64,000 bases of DNA from assembly GCF_020171925.1 (NCBI RefSeq), contig NZ_JAIVAR010000003.1:310001-374000 (forward strand). The letters run 5' to 3'. This DNA comes from Rossellomorea aquimaris (GTDB taxonomy: Bacteria > Bacillota > Bacilli > Bacillales > Bacillaceae_B). Positions 57,313 through 64,000 of this stretch are shown here, piece after piece. The notes under the pieces were generated by a model, which worked only from the letters and a program-made list of their open reading frames with translations, made no database searches and was not told the origin of the DNA. Numbering within the stretch: position 1 is the stretch's first letter; each line of letters starts with the position of its first letter. A program made the translations under genes and the position numbers.

Positions 57313-58713
57313 TCAACTTATCTTCTTATCGCTCTTCGCCTTGCCGATATCCTTTAAGTAATACTGATCTGATGTGAAAAATTCGTTCGTCAGACTTTTT
57401 ACCTCTTTACTCAAGAGAAGGACGGCGATGATGTTCGGGATCAGAATTGCGGCAAGTGCAAGGTCAAGGAATTGCCAAATCGTCCTGGCAGCGCCTACCG
57501 CTCCAAGAACGATCGCTGCAACGTAAACAACCTTGATGGCCTGAGCCGCCTTCCACCCAAACAAGAACTCCGCTTGCTTCGCTCCGTAAAATACGATGAC
57601 GATGATGGTGGATAGGACGAAAAAAATTAAGGAAATCGTAACGAGTATCCCACCGAACGACCCGAAATATTGAGTGAATGCCTCAGTCGTAAGGGCTGAT
57701 GGATCATCCAGGGCGCCTTCTGCCGTCCATACACCAGAGGACAGGACGACAAATGCTGTCGCGGTACAGACGATCAGGGTGTCGATGACAATTCCGACAA
57801 TCGCCCATAATCCCTGCCGTACCGGATGATCGGTCTTTGCTGCCGCGTGGGCGATCGGGGCCGTACCCAGTCCCGCTTCATTCGAATATAATCCACGCGC
57901 AAAACCCCATCTGATCGTTTCGGCAATTGCAGCCCCTGCAAATCCGCCCATCGCGGACATTGGCTGAAATGCATTCCCAAGGATCAAACTGAAGAACTCA
58001 GGCAGGGCATCCAGATTCATAAACATGATGATCACGGCTGCCCCGACATATATGATTGCCATGAACGGCACAAACAGCTCCGTTACTTTACCGATCCGCT
58101 TGATTCCCCCGAATACGATCAGGATGACGATCAATGCCATGACCACTCCCGTGATCCAACCGTTCACGTTAAATGATTCTTCAACCGTAGCAGCGACGGA
58201 GTTTCCCTGCACCATCACGCTTGGGATCAACTCGATCATCAAGGCGAATGCAAACCATACCCCAAGCCATTTCATATTCAGTCCATTGCGCATGTAGTAC
58301 ATCGGTCCGCCCACGAACTCTCCTTTTTCATTCTTTTCACGATAGTGGACCGCCAGTACACTTTCTGAAAACTTGAGCGCCATCCCGATCAAGGCGATGA
58401 ACCACATCCAGAAGACGGCGCCCGGTCCCCCGAACATAATCGCGGCGGGTACCCCCACGATATTCGCAGCACCGATTGTGGAAGAGAGAGCGGATGTCAA
58501 AGCCTGCAATGGCGTGACTGTCCCTTCACCTTTTGGGGTCTGCTTGCTGAAGACACTCCCGATTGTTTGTTTGAATATGTAGAGTGGATGCCGGAACTGT
58601 ATGAATTTCAGCAAAAACGTCAAATATAACCCTGTTCCTGCGAGTACGATGATTAAAGGCGGACCCCAAAGCCATGCCGATATCTTACCGATCAAGTCGA
58701 AAAAAGACTCCAA
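57313..58713 (-). CDS. Sodium:alanine/glycine symporter, AGCS family
   Basis: 466-residue membrane transporter with about ten helices; imports alanine or glycine with Na+. Family motifs: FLLKFIQFRHPLYIFKQTIGS, GTVTPLQALTSALSSTIGAANIVGVPAAI, FVGGPMYYMRNGL and WGFARGLYSNEAGLGTAPIAHAAAKTDHPVRQGLW. Start: TTG at 58713 behind AAGGAGGA. B. subtilis has several such proteins (AlsT, YrbD); which one this corresponds to is unclear. Monocistronic with a terminator. Confidence 0.92.
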   Translation of the reverse strand: MESFFDLIGKISAWLWGPPLIIVLAGTGLYLTFLLKFIQFRHPLYIFKQTIGSVFSKQTPKGEGTVTPLQALTSALSSTIGAANIVGVPAAIMFGGPGAVFWMWFIALIGMALKFSESVLAVHYREKNEKGEFVGGPMYYMRNGLNMKWLGVWFAFALMIELIPSVMVQGNSVAATVEESFNVNGWITGVVMALIVILIVFGGIKRIGKVTELFVPFMAIIYVGAAVIIMFMNLDALPEFFSLILGNAFQPMSAMGGFAGAAIAETIRWGFARGLYSNEAGLGTAPIAHAAAKTDHPVRQGLWAIVGIVIDTLIVCTATAFVVLSSGVWTAEGALDDPSALTTEAFTQYFGSFGGILVTISLIFFVLSTIIVIVFYGAKQAEFLFGWKAAQAIKVVYVAAIVLGAVGAARTIWQFLDLALAAILIPNIIAVLLLSKEVKSLTNEFFTSDQYYLKDIGKAKSDKKIS

Positions 58714-58960
58714 TGTAATTCCTCCTTCTTAATTCAATGTCTAATCGTCCATTCTCCTATGTCCTCACCGTATGTATGAGCTCAAGTGTTCCTGATTGAC
58801 ATAGATTCCGAAAATTTAGACACTCGTTCTTTTCCTCCATTCCCTGAAATTGGTTAGGCAAAACATCTGATTATGTTTGTTTCAGGTCGGTGCTTTGAAT
58901 TTGGGGCATTTGCAGGGAAATCCCGACTAATTTCAGCCTCGTAAAGCAACACCCTTGGTT
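58714..58960. other. Gap upstream of the AGCS gene
   Basis: No gene, repeat or clear motif is visible; the promoter of the AGCS gene must lie here but I could not pick a convincing pair of boxes. Confidence 0.5.
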
Positions 58961-58964
58961 AAAT

Positions 58965-59016
58965 CAAAAAAGGACCCCAGGCTGCTCTTCCAAGCAGCCT
59001 GGGGTCCTTTTTGCGT
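58965..59016. terminator. Strong bidirectional terminator after motB
   Basis: AAAAAGGACCCCAGGCTGCT and its complement form a 20-base perfect stem with A/T runs on both sides. Confidence 0.97.
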
Positions 59017-59024
59017 ATTCAACT

Positions 59025-59810
59025 TCATTCCGTCACACGTGGTAAGATCAACACTTCCACGCGCCTGTTCAAAGCCCGGCCTGCCGCGGTTGCATTGTCG
59101 CCAATCGGTTCATATTCACCGAATCCTTTTGCACTGAACCACCTCGGATTCAGATCCTTATTCTCAAGGATCAGCTTCATGAAGTTCACGGCTCGCATTA
59201 CGCTTAGCTCCCAATTGGAGTCAAACTGTGCATTCCTGATCGGGACATTGTCGGTATGACCGGAAATGATGATATTCCTAGGCGGATTCATGACCAATAG
59301 GTCGGACAGTTCTCGTGCCACATCCAAGTCGGTGCTATGCACGTCGGCAGATCCCGAATCAAAAAGCACATTATCCCGGATGGTCAGCAGTAATCCTTCG
59401 TCGGTCAATTTGGTTACGAATTGGAGCTCGAGATGATTGGTCTTTATATATTCATTGACTTTCTTCTGTATTTCTTTCAGTTCTTCTTGATCCTTAAGAA
59501 ATGCCTGGCGATCGATCTCTTCCTTACTCATTCCATCTTGATCTTCCTGGTTCTTCACTGCCCCAGCCTTTGCTACTTCCTCACTTTGTTCGGGAGGATC
59601 GACTGGACTTTGATATTCCATGATTCCCGTTCCGCCTGTAAACACTTGGTTGAACGCCTTTGAAAGCTCATTGAACTTCTCGGCATCGACCGAACTGGAT
59701 GCATACAAGACGATGAACAGAGCCAGTAACAGGGTAAGGAGATCGGCGTAGGGAATCAGCCAGGATTCATCCATATGTTCATCATCGTGTTTCTTTTTAC
59801 GCCGTTTCAT
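59025..59810 (-). CDS. motB: Flagellar stator protein MotB
   Basis: 261 residues. Basic cytoplasmic start, one membrane helix (about 20-40, PYADLLTLLLALFIVLYASS) with the proton-carrying Asp23, and a C-terminal OmpA-like peptidoglycan-binding domain (FDSGSADVHSTDLDVARELSDLL, IIISGHTDNVPI). The DES-WLIPYADLLTLL segment and TGGTGIMEYQSP match H+-driven MotB rather than Na+-driven MotS. Start: ATG at 59810 behind GGAGG; it overlaps motA by 14 bases. Anchors the stator to the wall. Confidence 0.95.
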   Translation of the reverse strand: MKRRKKKHDDEHMDESWLIPYADLLTLLLALFIVLYASSSVDAEKFNELSKAFNQVFTGGTGIMEYQSPVDPPEQSEEVAKAGAVKNQEDQDGMSKEEIDRQAFLKDQEELKEIQKKVNEYIKTNHLELQFVTKLTDEGLLLTIRDNVLFDSGSADVHSTDLDVARELSDLLVMNPPRNIIISGHTDNVPIRNAQFDSNWELSVMRAVNFMKLILENKDLNPRWFSAKGFGEYEPIGDNATAAGRALNRRVEVLILPRVTE

Positions 59811-60588
59811 TCGCTTCACCCTCCATCAGGAGCTGGCGCTCACTTGCCGGTAAATAAGAGGCAAGCTTTTGCTCGATGACTCTAGGACTCTCTCCTTCTA
59901 TAATGGAGAGGATACCTTCCACCATCATCATCTTAAGCTGTACTTCGCGCTTCGATTTCCGCTTCAGCTTATTCGCAAAAGGATGCCATAAAACGTATCC
60001 GGTAAAGATCCCGAGCAATGTTGCGATGAACGCGCCTGCGATCGCATGCCCCATTTCCTCGGTATTTTCCATATTGCCGAGTGCGGCGATCAATCCTATG
60101 ACAGCCCCCAGCACGCCGAGTGTCGGGGCATATGTGCCTGCTTGAGAAAAAATCGAGGCACCGGCACTGTGGCGTTCCTCCATCGCGTCAATTTCTTCAT
60201 GAAGCACGTCACGAATGTAGTCAGCACTTTGCCCATCAATGGCAAGGGTAAGTCCGTTCTTTAGGAACTGGTCCTCTACTTCCTGGGATTTCGATTCCAA
60301 TGCAAGAAGTCCTTCCTTACGTGCAATGTCTGCGATTTCAGAGAAATACCTGATGATGTCTTTTGGGTCCTGGACCGTTTGTTCTTTAAAGAGCATGCCG
60401 AATAGTTTCGGTACTTTCTTGATTTCATGTGTCGGGAATGCGATGGTGACGGCTGCCGCCGTACCAAGCAGGATGATCAGGATCGCTGCGGGATTTACGA
60501 GCGCCACTGGGCTCACACCCTTGAAGAACATCCCCACACCAACAGCCACCAATCCTAAAATGACTCCAATTACTGACGTTTTATCCAT
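59797..60588 (-). CDS. motA: Flagellar stator protein MotA
   Basis: 263 residues with four membrane helices (about 3-22, 33-52, 145-167, 180-200) and the large cytoplasmic loop that contacts FliG. Conserved segments: PAAILIILLGTAAAVTIAFP and ASIFSQAGTYAPTLGVLGAVIGLIAAL, the latter holding the Pro that gates the channel. Start: ATG at 60588, 8 bases after AAGGTGG. Forms the proton channel with MotB; a sigma-D promoter lies 40 bases upstream. Confidence 0.95.
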   Translation of the reverse strand: MDKTSVIGVILGLVAVGVGMFFKGVSPVALVNPAAILIILLGTAAAVTIAFPTHEIKKVPKLFGMLFKEQTVQDPKDIIRYFSEIADIARKEGLLALESKSQEVEDQFLKNGLTLAIDGQSADYIRDVLHEEIDAMEERHSAGASIFSQAGTYAPTLGVLGAVIGLIAALGNMENTEEMGHAIAGAFIATLLGIFTGYVLWHPFANKLKRKSKREVQLKMMMVEGILSIIEGESPRVIEQKLASYLPASERQLLMEGEANETA

Positions 60589-60627
60589 CGTTTTGTCCAC
60601 CTTACTCTTTGTAGTAGTCTACTTTTA

Positions 60628-60654
60628 CTATCGGACAAAACATCCATTCCTTTA
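60628..60654 (-). promoter_or_regulatory. Sigma-D promoter of motAB
   Basis: TAAA-N15-TCCGATAG on the minus strand, against the consensus TAAA-N15-GCCGATAT: six of eight in the -10 box with ideal spacing. Confidence 0.8.
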
Positions 60655-60662
60655 ACTTTTTT

Positions 60663-60710
60663 GGAAGGTACGTCCCTCATCGCTTTAAAGCGATGAGGGA
60701 CGTACCTTCC
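60663..60710. repeat. Perfect 48-bp palindrome between divergent motility promoters
   Basis: Left half GGAAGGTACGTCCCTCATCG plus CTTT; the right half is its exact reverse complement, with no mismatch and no spacer. It is the best-preserved member of the dispersed GAGGGACGTACCTT family. It lies 9 bases outside the motAB promoter and 27 bases before the chemoreceptor promoter. Confidence 0.97.
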
Positions 60711-60736
60711 ATTTAAAATATTTTCCATCTATAGTA

Positions 60737-60763
60737 TAAAAGTTGGGTATTTGAAACCGATAT
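60737..60763 (+). promoter_or_regulatory. Sigma-D promoter of the chemoreceptor gene
   Basis: TAAA-N15-ACCGATAT, seven of eight in the -10 box, 47 bases before the start codon. Confidence 0.85.
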
Positions 60764-60809
60764 ATAGGGGAAAGGGAAACTATTTTACATATTAAAGGGG
60801 AGAAACACC

Positions 60810-62291
60810 GTGACACCTGAGGAAATGAAGATTACCGATACGAAGCGGAAGAATCTTTTATTACTGATCACGTATTCAGTAAGCCTGATTGCAGGATTGG
60901 GTTATTCGATCATGAATCAATCCGGCATCATACCTATTTCTGTATTTGCTTCTCAGTTATTACTTCTTTTGATTTATTTTATCGTATTGCAATTAGTCAT
61001 GAAGAAACCTGAACTATATGTACATTTCAGCATACCGACGATTTACATCATTATGTTGATCTGGCTGCTGACAGATGGCTCTAACGCTAAGACAATGGTG
61101 ATCCTGACACTTATGGCAGTCCTTTCCGCCATCCATTTCAGAACCATCATCTTTGTGATCGGATATATTTCCGGGCTCATCATCCTGATCATGAACAAAG
61201 CCTTCGCACCTGCGGGGGATGCATTATTCAATGAGCTATTCACGCCGGCGCTTATGACCTATCTGCTTGTGGGTATTGTCCTTGGTGTGGTGATCAACCT
61301 GAATAAAAAGCAACGGAACCAACTTCAGGCTTACCTGCAAAAAACAGAAGAAGAAAATATAAGAAAAGATGAACAACGAAACCTCTTCGCAAACGAACTG
61401 GCGACGATTTCAACGAGCATCAACCAGATCAATGAGCAAATCCAAATACATCTTGTATCTCAAAACGAAATGAAGACCGCCGTGAATGAAATATCGGCAG
61501 GCAGTCAGACGCAGAGCGATCAAATTAACACTATCGCATCTGCGGCTGAAATGACGATGGGGCAGATGGAGGAAGTCAGTCATCTCTCCAATGACCTGGC
61601 CATTCACTCAGAAGACGCCAATCGTCTTGCCCTCAAGGGGAACGATCGTGTCACCTACCTTCATGACAACATGAATGAATTGAAGAACATCATCGAAGGG
61701 TTGAGCAATACCTTCAAGGAACTGACCAAGAAAATCGAAGAAACAAACACGTTCATCGGTAGCATCCAGGATATCACCGATCAAACGAATCTGCTTGCAC
61801 TAAATGCTTCAATCGAAGCCGCGCGTGCCGGTGAAGCTGGAAGAGGATTCTCCATCGTGGCCGATGAAATCCGTAAGCTGGCAGACATCACGAGAAATAC
61901 AGCGACAAGGATCAACGATAACCTTTCAGCTGTTAATGAAGTCAACTCGACTGCCCTCGAAATCATGGACCTCAGCTCCACGAAGCTTCATGAAAATATG
62001 TCGGCAACGAGTGAAGTCACGGAAAACTTCTCTATTCTACGTGAAAAATTGGATGCCATCTCACAAGAATTCAAGCGATTATCTACAACTGCCTCGACTG
62101 TTAAAGGTCAGACAGGGGAAGTCGAACTATCCACGAAGGAACTTGCCGCTGTAATCGAACAGTCAAGTGCCGGACTTGAAGAAATCAGCGCAACGATCGA
62201 AACACTGAACAAGGATAACGAAATGATCGCCACCTACATCCAGGACACGGCACAAAGTGCTGAACGAATCGAGCGAAGCATCAATAGCTAA
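60810..62291 (+). CDS. Methyl-accepting chemotaxis protein, multi-helix membrane type
   Basis: 493 residues. The N-terminal 170 residues hold about six hydrophobic helices with almost no external domain, unlike the usual two-helix receptors, so it may sense a membrane-related signal. The C-terminal signalling domain has the hairpin tip [39 protein letters not shown], identical in pattern to MCP tips that bind CheA/CheW. No clear HAMP domain lies between. Start: GTG at 60810 behind GGGGAGAA. A sigma-D promoter upstream ties it to motility. Confidence 0.92.
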   Translation: MTPEEMKITDTKRKNLLLLITYSVSLIAGLGYSIMNQSGIIPISVFASQLLLLLIYFIVLQLVMKKPELYVHFSIPTIYIIMLIWLLTDGSNAKTMVILTLMAVLSAIHFRTIIFVIGYISGLIILIMNKAFAPAGDALFNELFTPALMTYLLVGIVLGVVINLNKKQRNQLQAYLQKTEEENIRKDEQRNLFANELATISTSINQINEQIQIHLVSQNEMKTAVNEISAGSQTQSDQINTIASAAEMTMGQMEEVSHLSNDLAIHSEDANRLALKGNDRVTYLHDNMNELKNIIEGLSNTFKELTKKIEETNTFIGSIQDITDQTNLLALNASIEAARAGEAGRGFSIVADEIRKLADITRNTATRINDNLSAVNEVNSTALEIMDLSSTKLHENMSATSEVTENFSILREKLDAISQEFKRLSTTASTVKGQTGEVELSTKELAAVIEQSSAGLEEISATIETLNKDNEMIATYIQDTAQSAERIERSINS

Positions 62292-62295
62292 CGAA

Positions 62296-62331
62296 TCAAG
62301 GACGCCTTCAACACGGCGTCCTTTCTTTTTG
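62296..62331 (+). terminator. Terminator of the chemoreceptor gene
   Basis: AAGGACGCC and GGCGTCCTT followed by TCTTTTTG. Confidence 0.92.
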
Positions 62332-62409
62332 TCATCGGATTGTAGATTTTTCATTGAATAATTATGATAAACTGGTGATAGTAATAGCAGAATTAAAGGA
62401 TGTGGCGTT

Positions 62410-62601
62410 TTGAAAAAGAGAATCATCTTCATGATTCCCATCATGCTCGTGGTGTTCCTGGTGGCAAATTCGTATCTTGGAGAGTCCTTCAAGGAGATTC
62501 CCTCCTCCACCAGAACATGGATTGCCCTTGGCGGCACATTGGTATCAGGAGTCATCTCCTTCTTCCTTTTCAAACCTGAAGGGGAGCAAGAGGATCAATA
62601 A
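62410..62601 (+). CDS. Small two-helix membrane protein (63 aa), TTG start
   Basis: 63 residues with two membrane helices (about 4-22 and 37-55) linked by a short loop ESFKEIPSSTRTW, ending in an acidic tail. The TTG start at 62410 follows AAAGGATG. No family is recognised. It is a single gene with its own terminator. Confidence 0.65.
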   Translation: MKKRIIFMIPIMLVVFLVANSYLGESFKEIPSSTRTWIALGGTLVSGVISFFLFKPEGEQEDQ

Positions 62602-62603
62602 AT

Positions 62604-62640
62604 GGCAAGGCCCCCGCTTGGAAAAGCGGGGGTCTTTTAG
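62604..62640 (+). terminator. Terminator of the 63-aa gene
   Basis: GGCCCCCGCTT and AAGCGGGGGTC followed by TTTTAG. Confidence 0.9.
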
Positions 62641-62670
62641 TTTTCATATTGTAATAATTTTATAAATATT

Positions 62671-62699
62671 TTGTAATTTTTGACATATAAAATTATAAT
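62671..62699 (+). promoter_or_regulatory. Promoter of the ABC permease operon
   Basis: TTGTAA-N17-TATAAT. A TTGACA at 62680-62685 is a competing -35, but its correctly spaced -10 is poor. Confidence 0.6.
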
Positions 62700-62734
62700 C
62701 TAGCTATAGATTTATAATTCCAGGGGGCTACAAG

Positions 62735-63631
62735 ATGAAACTTTTTCGTCACATATCGATACCGGCTCAGTTTTTACTCACATGCGCGGGATTGTTTTTA
62801 TTCAGCGGTGCGGGTGTCCTCCTCTCTTATGACAATGAATTGGTCATTATGATGGGGAAGTATGTTCACACGCTAGTTGAAACAATAAAGCAACTTATGG
62901 ACCCAGCTTCCATCATCATCGAAGTGGGAAGAGATCCGGATCCAAAGAAATATCCTATCTATCCACTTTTCTTTCAGCTTTTCGGCTACTCTTTCCTTCT
63001 TTTATTCCTGGCTTTCCTAGTTGCCGCTGCCATTTCAACGCTTCTCAGTTATCTGTTCATGTTCCTGCCAAGAAAGATATTCAAGCTGTGTGTAAAGATC
63101 ATGGACCTCTTTGATTCATTGCCTGATGTTCTGATCATCGTCTTCATTCAGCTGTTTATCATCTGGTTTTTTAAGAAGACGGATATCCTATTATTTAATA
63201 TTTACACATTAGGGGATGAAAAGATTTATTTACTGCCCATCATATGCTTAGCGATCATGCCGATTGCTTTTCTGACCAAGCAATTTCTTTTTCAGCTCAG
63301 GGAAGAAGAGGAAAAGCCTTATGTAGAATATTCATTTTCAAAAGGTTTTTCTAGAGCATACACAATTTGGGTTCACTTGTTCAGGAATGTGTGGATCCAT
63401 TTCTATTTCCACATAAAGCCCATATTCCTTTTGATGCTATCCAATCTGTTGATCATTGAGATCTTATTTAACATCAACGGTTTCATGAATGTCCTCCTGG
63501 ACGTCTCACAGCGTAACCCGAGTGCGTTCTTCATTGGCATGCTGATGATTTATATTCCATTTTTCATTGTGTTCAGCCTTGGAGGACTTTTATTGAAGAA
63601 ATGGCTGCCGCAGGAGGTGCAATCTGCATGA
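62735..63631 (+). CDS. ABC transporter permease, OppB-like
   Basis: 298-residue membrane protein with about six helices. The region MPIAFLTKQFLFQLREEEEKPYVEYSFSKGFSRAYTIWVHLFRNVW is the EAA-type loop that contacts the ATPase, as in dipeptide/oligopeptide permeases (family: R..L.E....YV..ARAKGLS). It is more divergent than typical OppB and lacks several consensus residues. ATG follows a CAGGGGG site. The next permease gene overlaps its stop by 4 bases, so the two form the membrane part of one importer; binding protein and ATPases must lie beyond the window. Confidence 0.8.
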   Translation: MKLFRHISIPAQFLLTCAGLFLFSGAGVLLSYDNELVIMMGKYVHTLVETIKQLMDPASIIIEVGRDPDPKKYPIYPLFFQLFGYSFLLLFLAFLVAAAISTLLSYLFMFLPRKIFKLCVKIMDLFDSLPDVLIIVFIQLFIIWFFKKTDILLFNIYTLGDEKIYLLPIICLAIMPIAFLTKQFLFQLREEEEKPYVEYSFSKGFSRAYTIWVHLFRNVWIHFYFHIKPIFLLMLSNLLIIEILFNINGFMNVLLDVSQRNPSAFFIGMLMIYIPFFIVFSLGGLLLKKWLPQEVQSA

Positions 63632-64000
63632 TCATCCGTCATTTACGACTCTGGATTCCAGTCAGTTTCCTTCTGATCCTGATTGTCGGGAGTTTCATCC
63701 TACCTTCAACTCATCCGCATCTCTTTGAACAAGGTCCTTCTTACCTGAAGGATGAAGAGACCGGTAAATTGATTGCAGCTCCTCCTTATACACCTTCTGA
63801 AATGGAGCCAATGGGGAGTGATAAGTTAGGAAGGAACGTTTTCTACGTGCTGATTGCAGGTGCCAAATTCACCCTTCTTTCAGCCGTTGCGATTGCTTTG
63901 CTCCGAATGTCTGGCGGCTTCCTTTTCGGCTTGATATACACGTATCTTCCCGGTTGGGTCCGTCAGGTATTCAAGGGGCTCTCTGACACATTCAATTTCA
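63628..64000 (+). CDS. ABC transporter permease, OppC-like (truncated by window end)
   Basis: First 124 codons only. An N-terminal helix (about 7-26, LWIPVSFLLILIVGSFILPS), a periplasmic stretch, then PMGSDKLGRNVFYVLIAGAKFTLLSAVAIALL, which corresponds to the G-T/S-D-x-L-G-R-D motif at the start of the OppC/DppC membrane domain. ATG at 63628 sits in an ATGA overlap with the upstream permease and follows AGGAGG. The 3' end is outside the window. Confidence 0.82.
   Translation, partial: MIIRHLRLWIPVSFLLILIVGSFILPSTHPHLFEQGPSYLKDEETGKLIAAPPYTPSEMEPMGSDKLGRNVFYVLIAGAKFTLLSAVAIALLRMSGGFLFGLIYTYLPGWVRQVFKGLSDTFNF

Noticed and set aside
62680..62706. TTGACA as the main -35 of the permease promoter
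   Set aside because: The hexamer is perfect but the position 17 bases downstream reads GCTATA; TTGTAA-N17-TATAAT gives a better overall promoter.

Overview
The window comes from a chromosome of an endospore-forming, motile Bacillaceae bacterium. I infer this from the pdaA cortex gene, the Bacillus-type motAB pair, two T-box leaders, candidate sigma-D, sigma-B and PerR sites, and strong ribosome binding sites. The backbone follows the Bacillus subtilis yfj-yfk order: yfjP (70-942), pdaA/yfjS (1544-2317), a yfjT-like gene (6867-7049), yfkAB (7166-8293), yfkD (8802-9617), the yfkE calcium exchanger (9919-10974), yfkF (12331-13515), yfkH-yfkI-yfkJ (44577-46361), yfkK (46542-46763) and yfkM (47664-48179). 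About 31 kb of other genes lie between yfkF and yfkH. A Rossellomorea/Bacillus-like host is my guess; no rRNA or other species marker is present.

Layout. 0-13.5 kb: DNA repair, spore cortex, lipoproteins and small membrane proteins, class I fumarase, YfkAB radical SAM protein, YfkD, Ca2+/H+ exchanger, OsmC and an MFS pump. 13.5-21 kb: a PfeT/ZosA-like metal P-type ATPase behind PerR-like and Fur-like boxes, DinB/SnoaL/kinase genes, HxlR and MarR regulators, and a MarR-nitroreductase-monooxygenase operon. 21-33 kb: a PTS IICB plus a phosphodiesterase with three cre-like sites, uncharacterised cysteine-containing and membrane proteins, pyruvate oxidase, an FMN glutamate-synthase-like protein, a DinB protein and a GNAT. 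33-38 kb: T-box/proS, T-box/MFS and an ECF sigma/anti-sigma pair. 39-44.5 kb: a CstA-type transporter with a LytS/LytR-type two-component system (likely pyruvate sensing and uptake) around GlpQ. 44.5-64 kb: the yfkHIJKM group, a lone lysine/ornithine hydroxylase-like enzyme, an FAD monooxygenase-methyltransferase operon, an orphan PAS kinase, pseudouridine catabolism (psuG plus an HTH-fused kinase), an AGCS symporter, motAB, a chemoreceptor, and the start of an Opp-like ABC transporter that runs off the end.

The most unusual content is intergenic. Two classes of short-period arrays occur. One has a fixed 25-bp pitch and carries small palindromes with a constant CCWGG core but interchangeable complementary arms (GTA/TAC, GTG/CAC, GAG/CTC), at 26487-26990 and 33023-33342 with a smaller cluster near 6478-6587. 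The other has a 20-bp pitch and carries TTATCTGCC (6625-6744), GCGCA (38004-38120) or alternating GGCGC-type blocks forming a 40-bp unit (46881-47400). A third family is a dispersed palindrome ending in GAGGGACGTACCTT, found intact or in part at about nine sites, including a perfect 48-bp palindrome between two divergent sigma-D-type promoters (60663-60710). These are direct sequence observations; their function is unknown.
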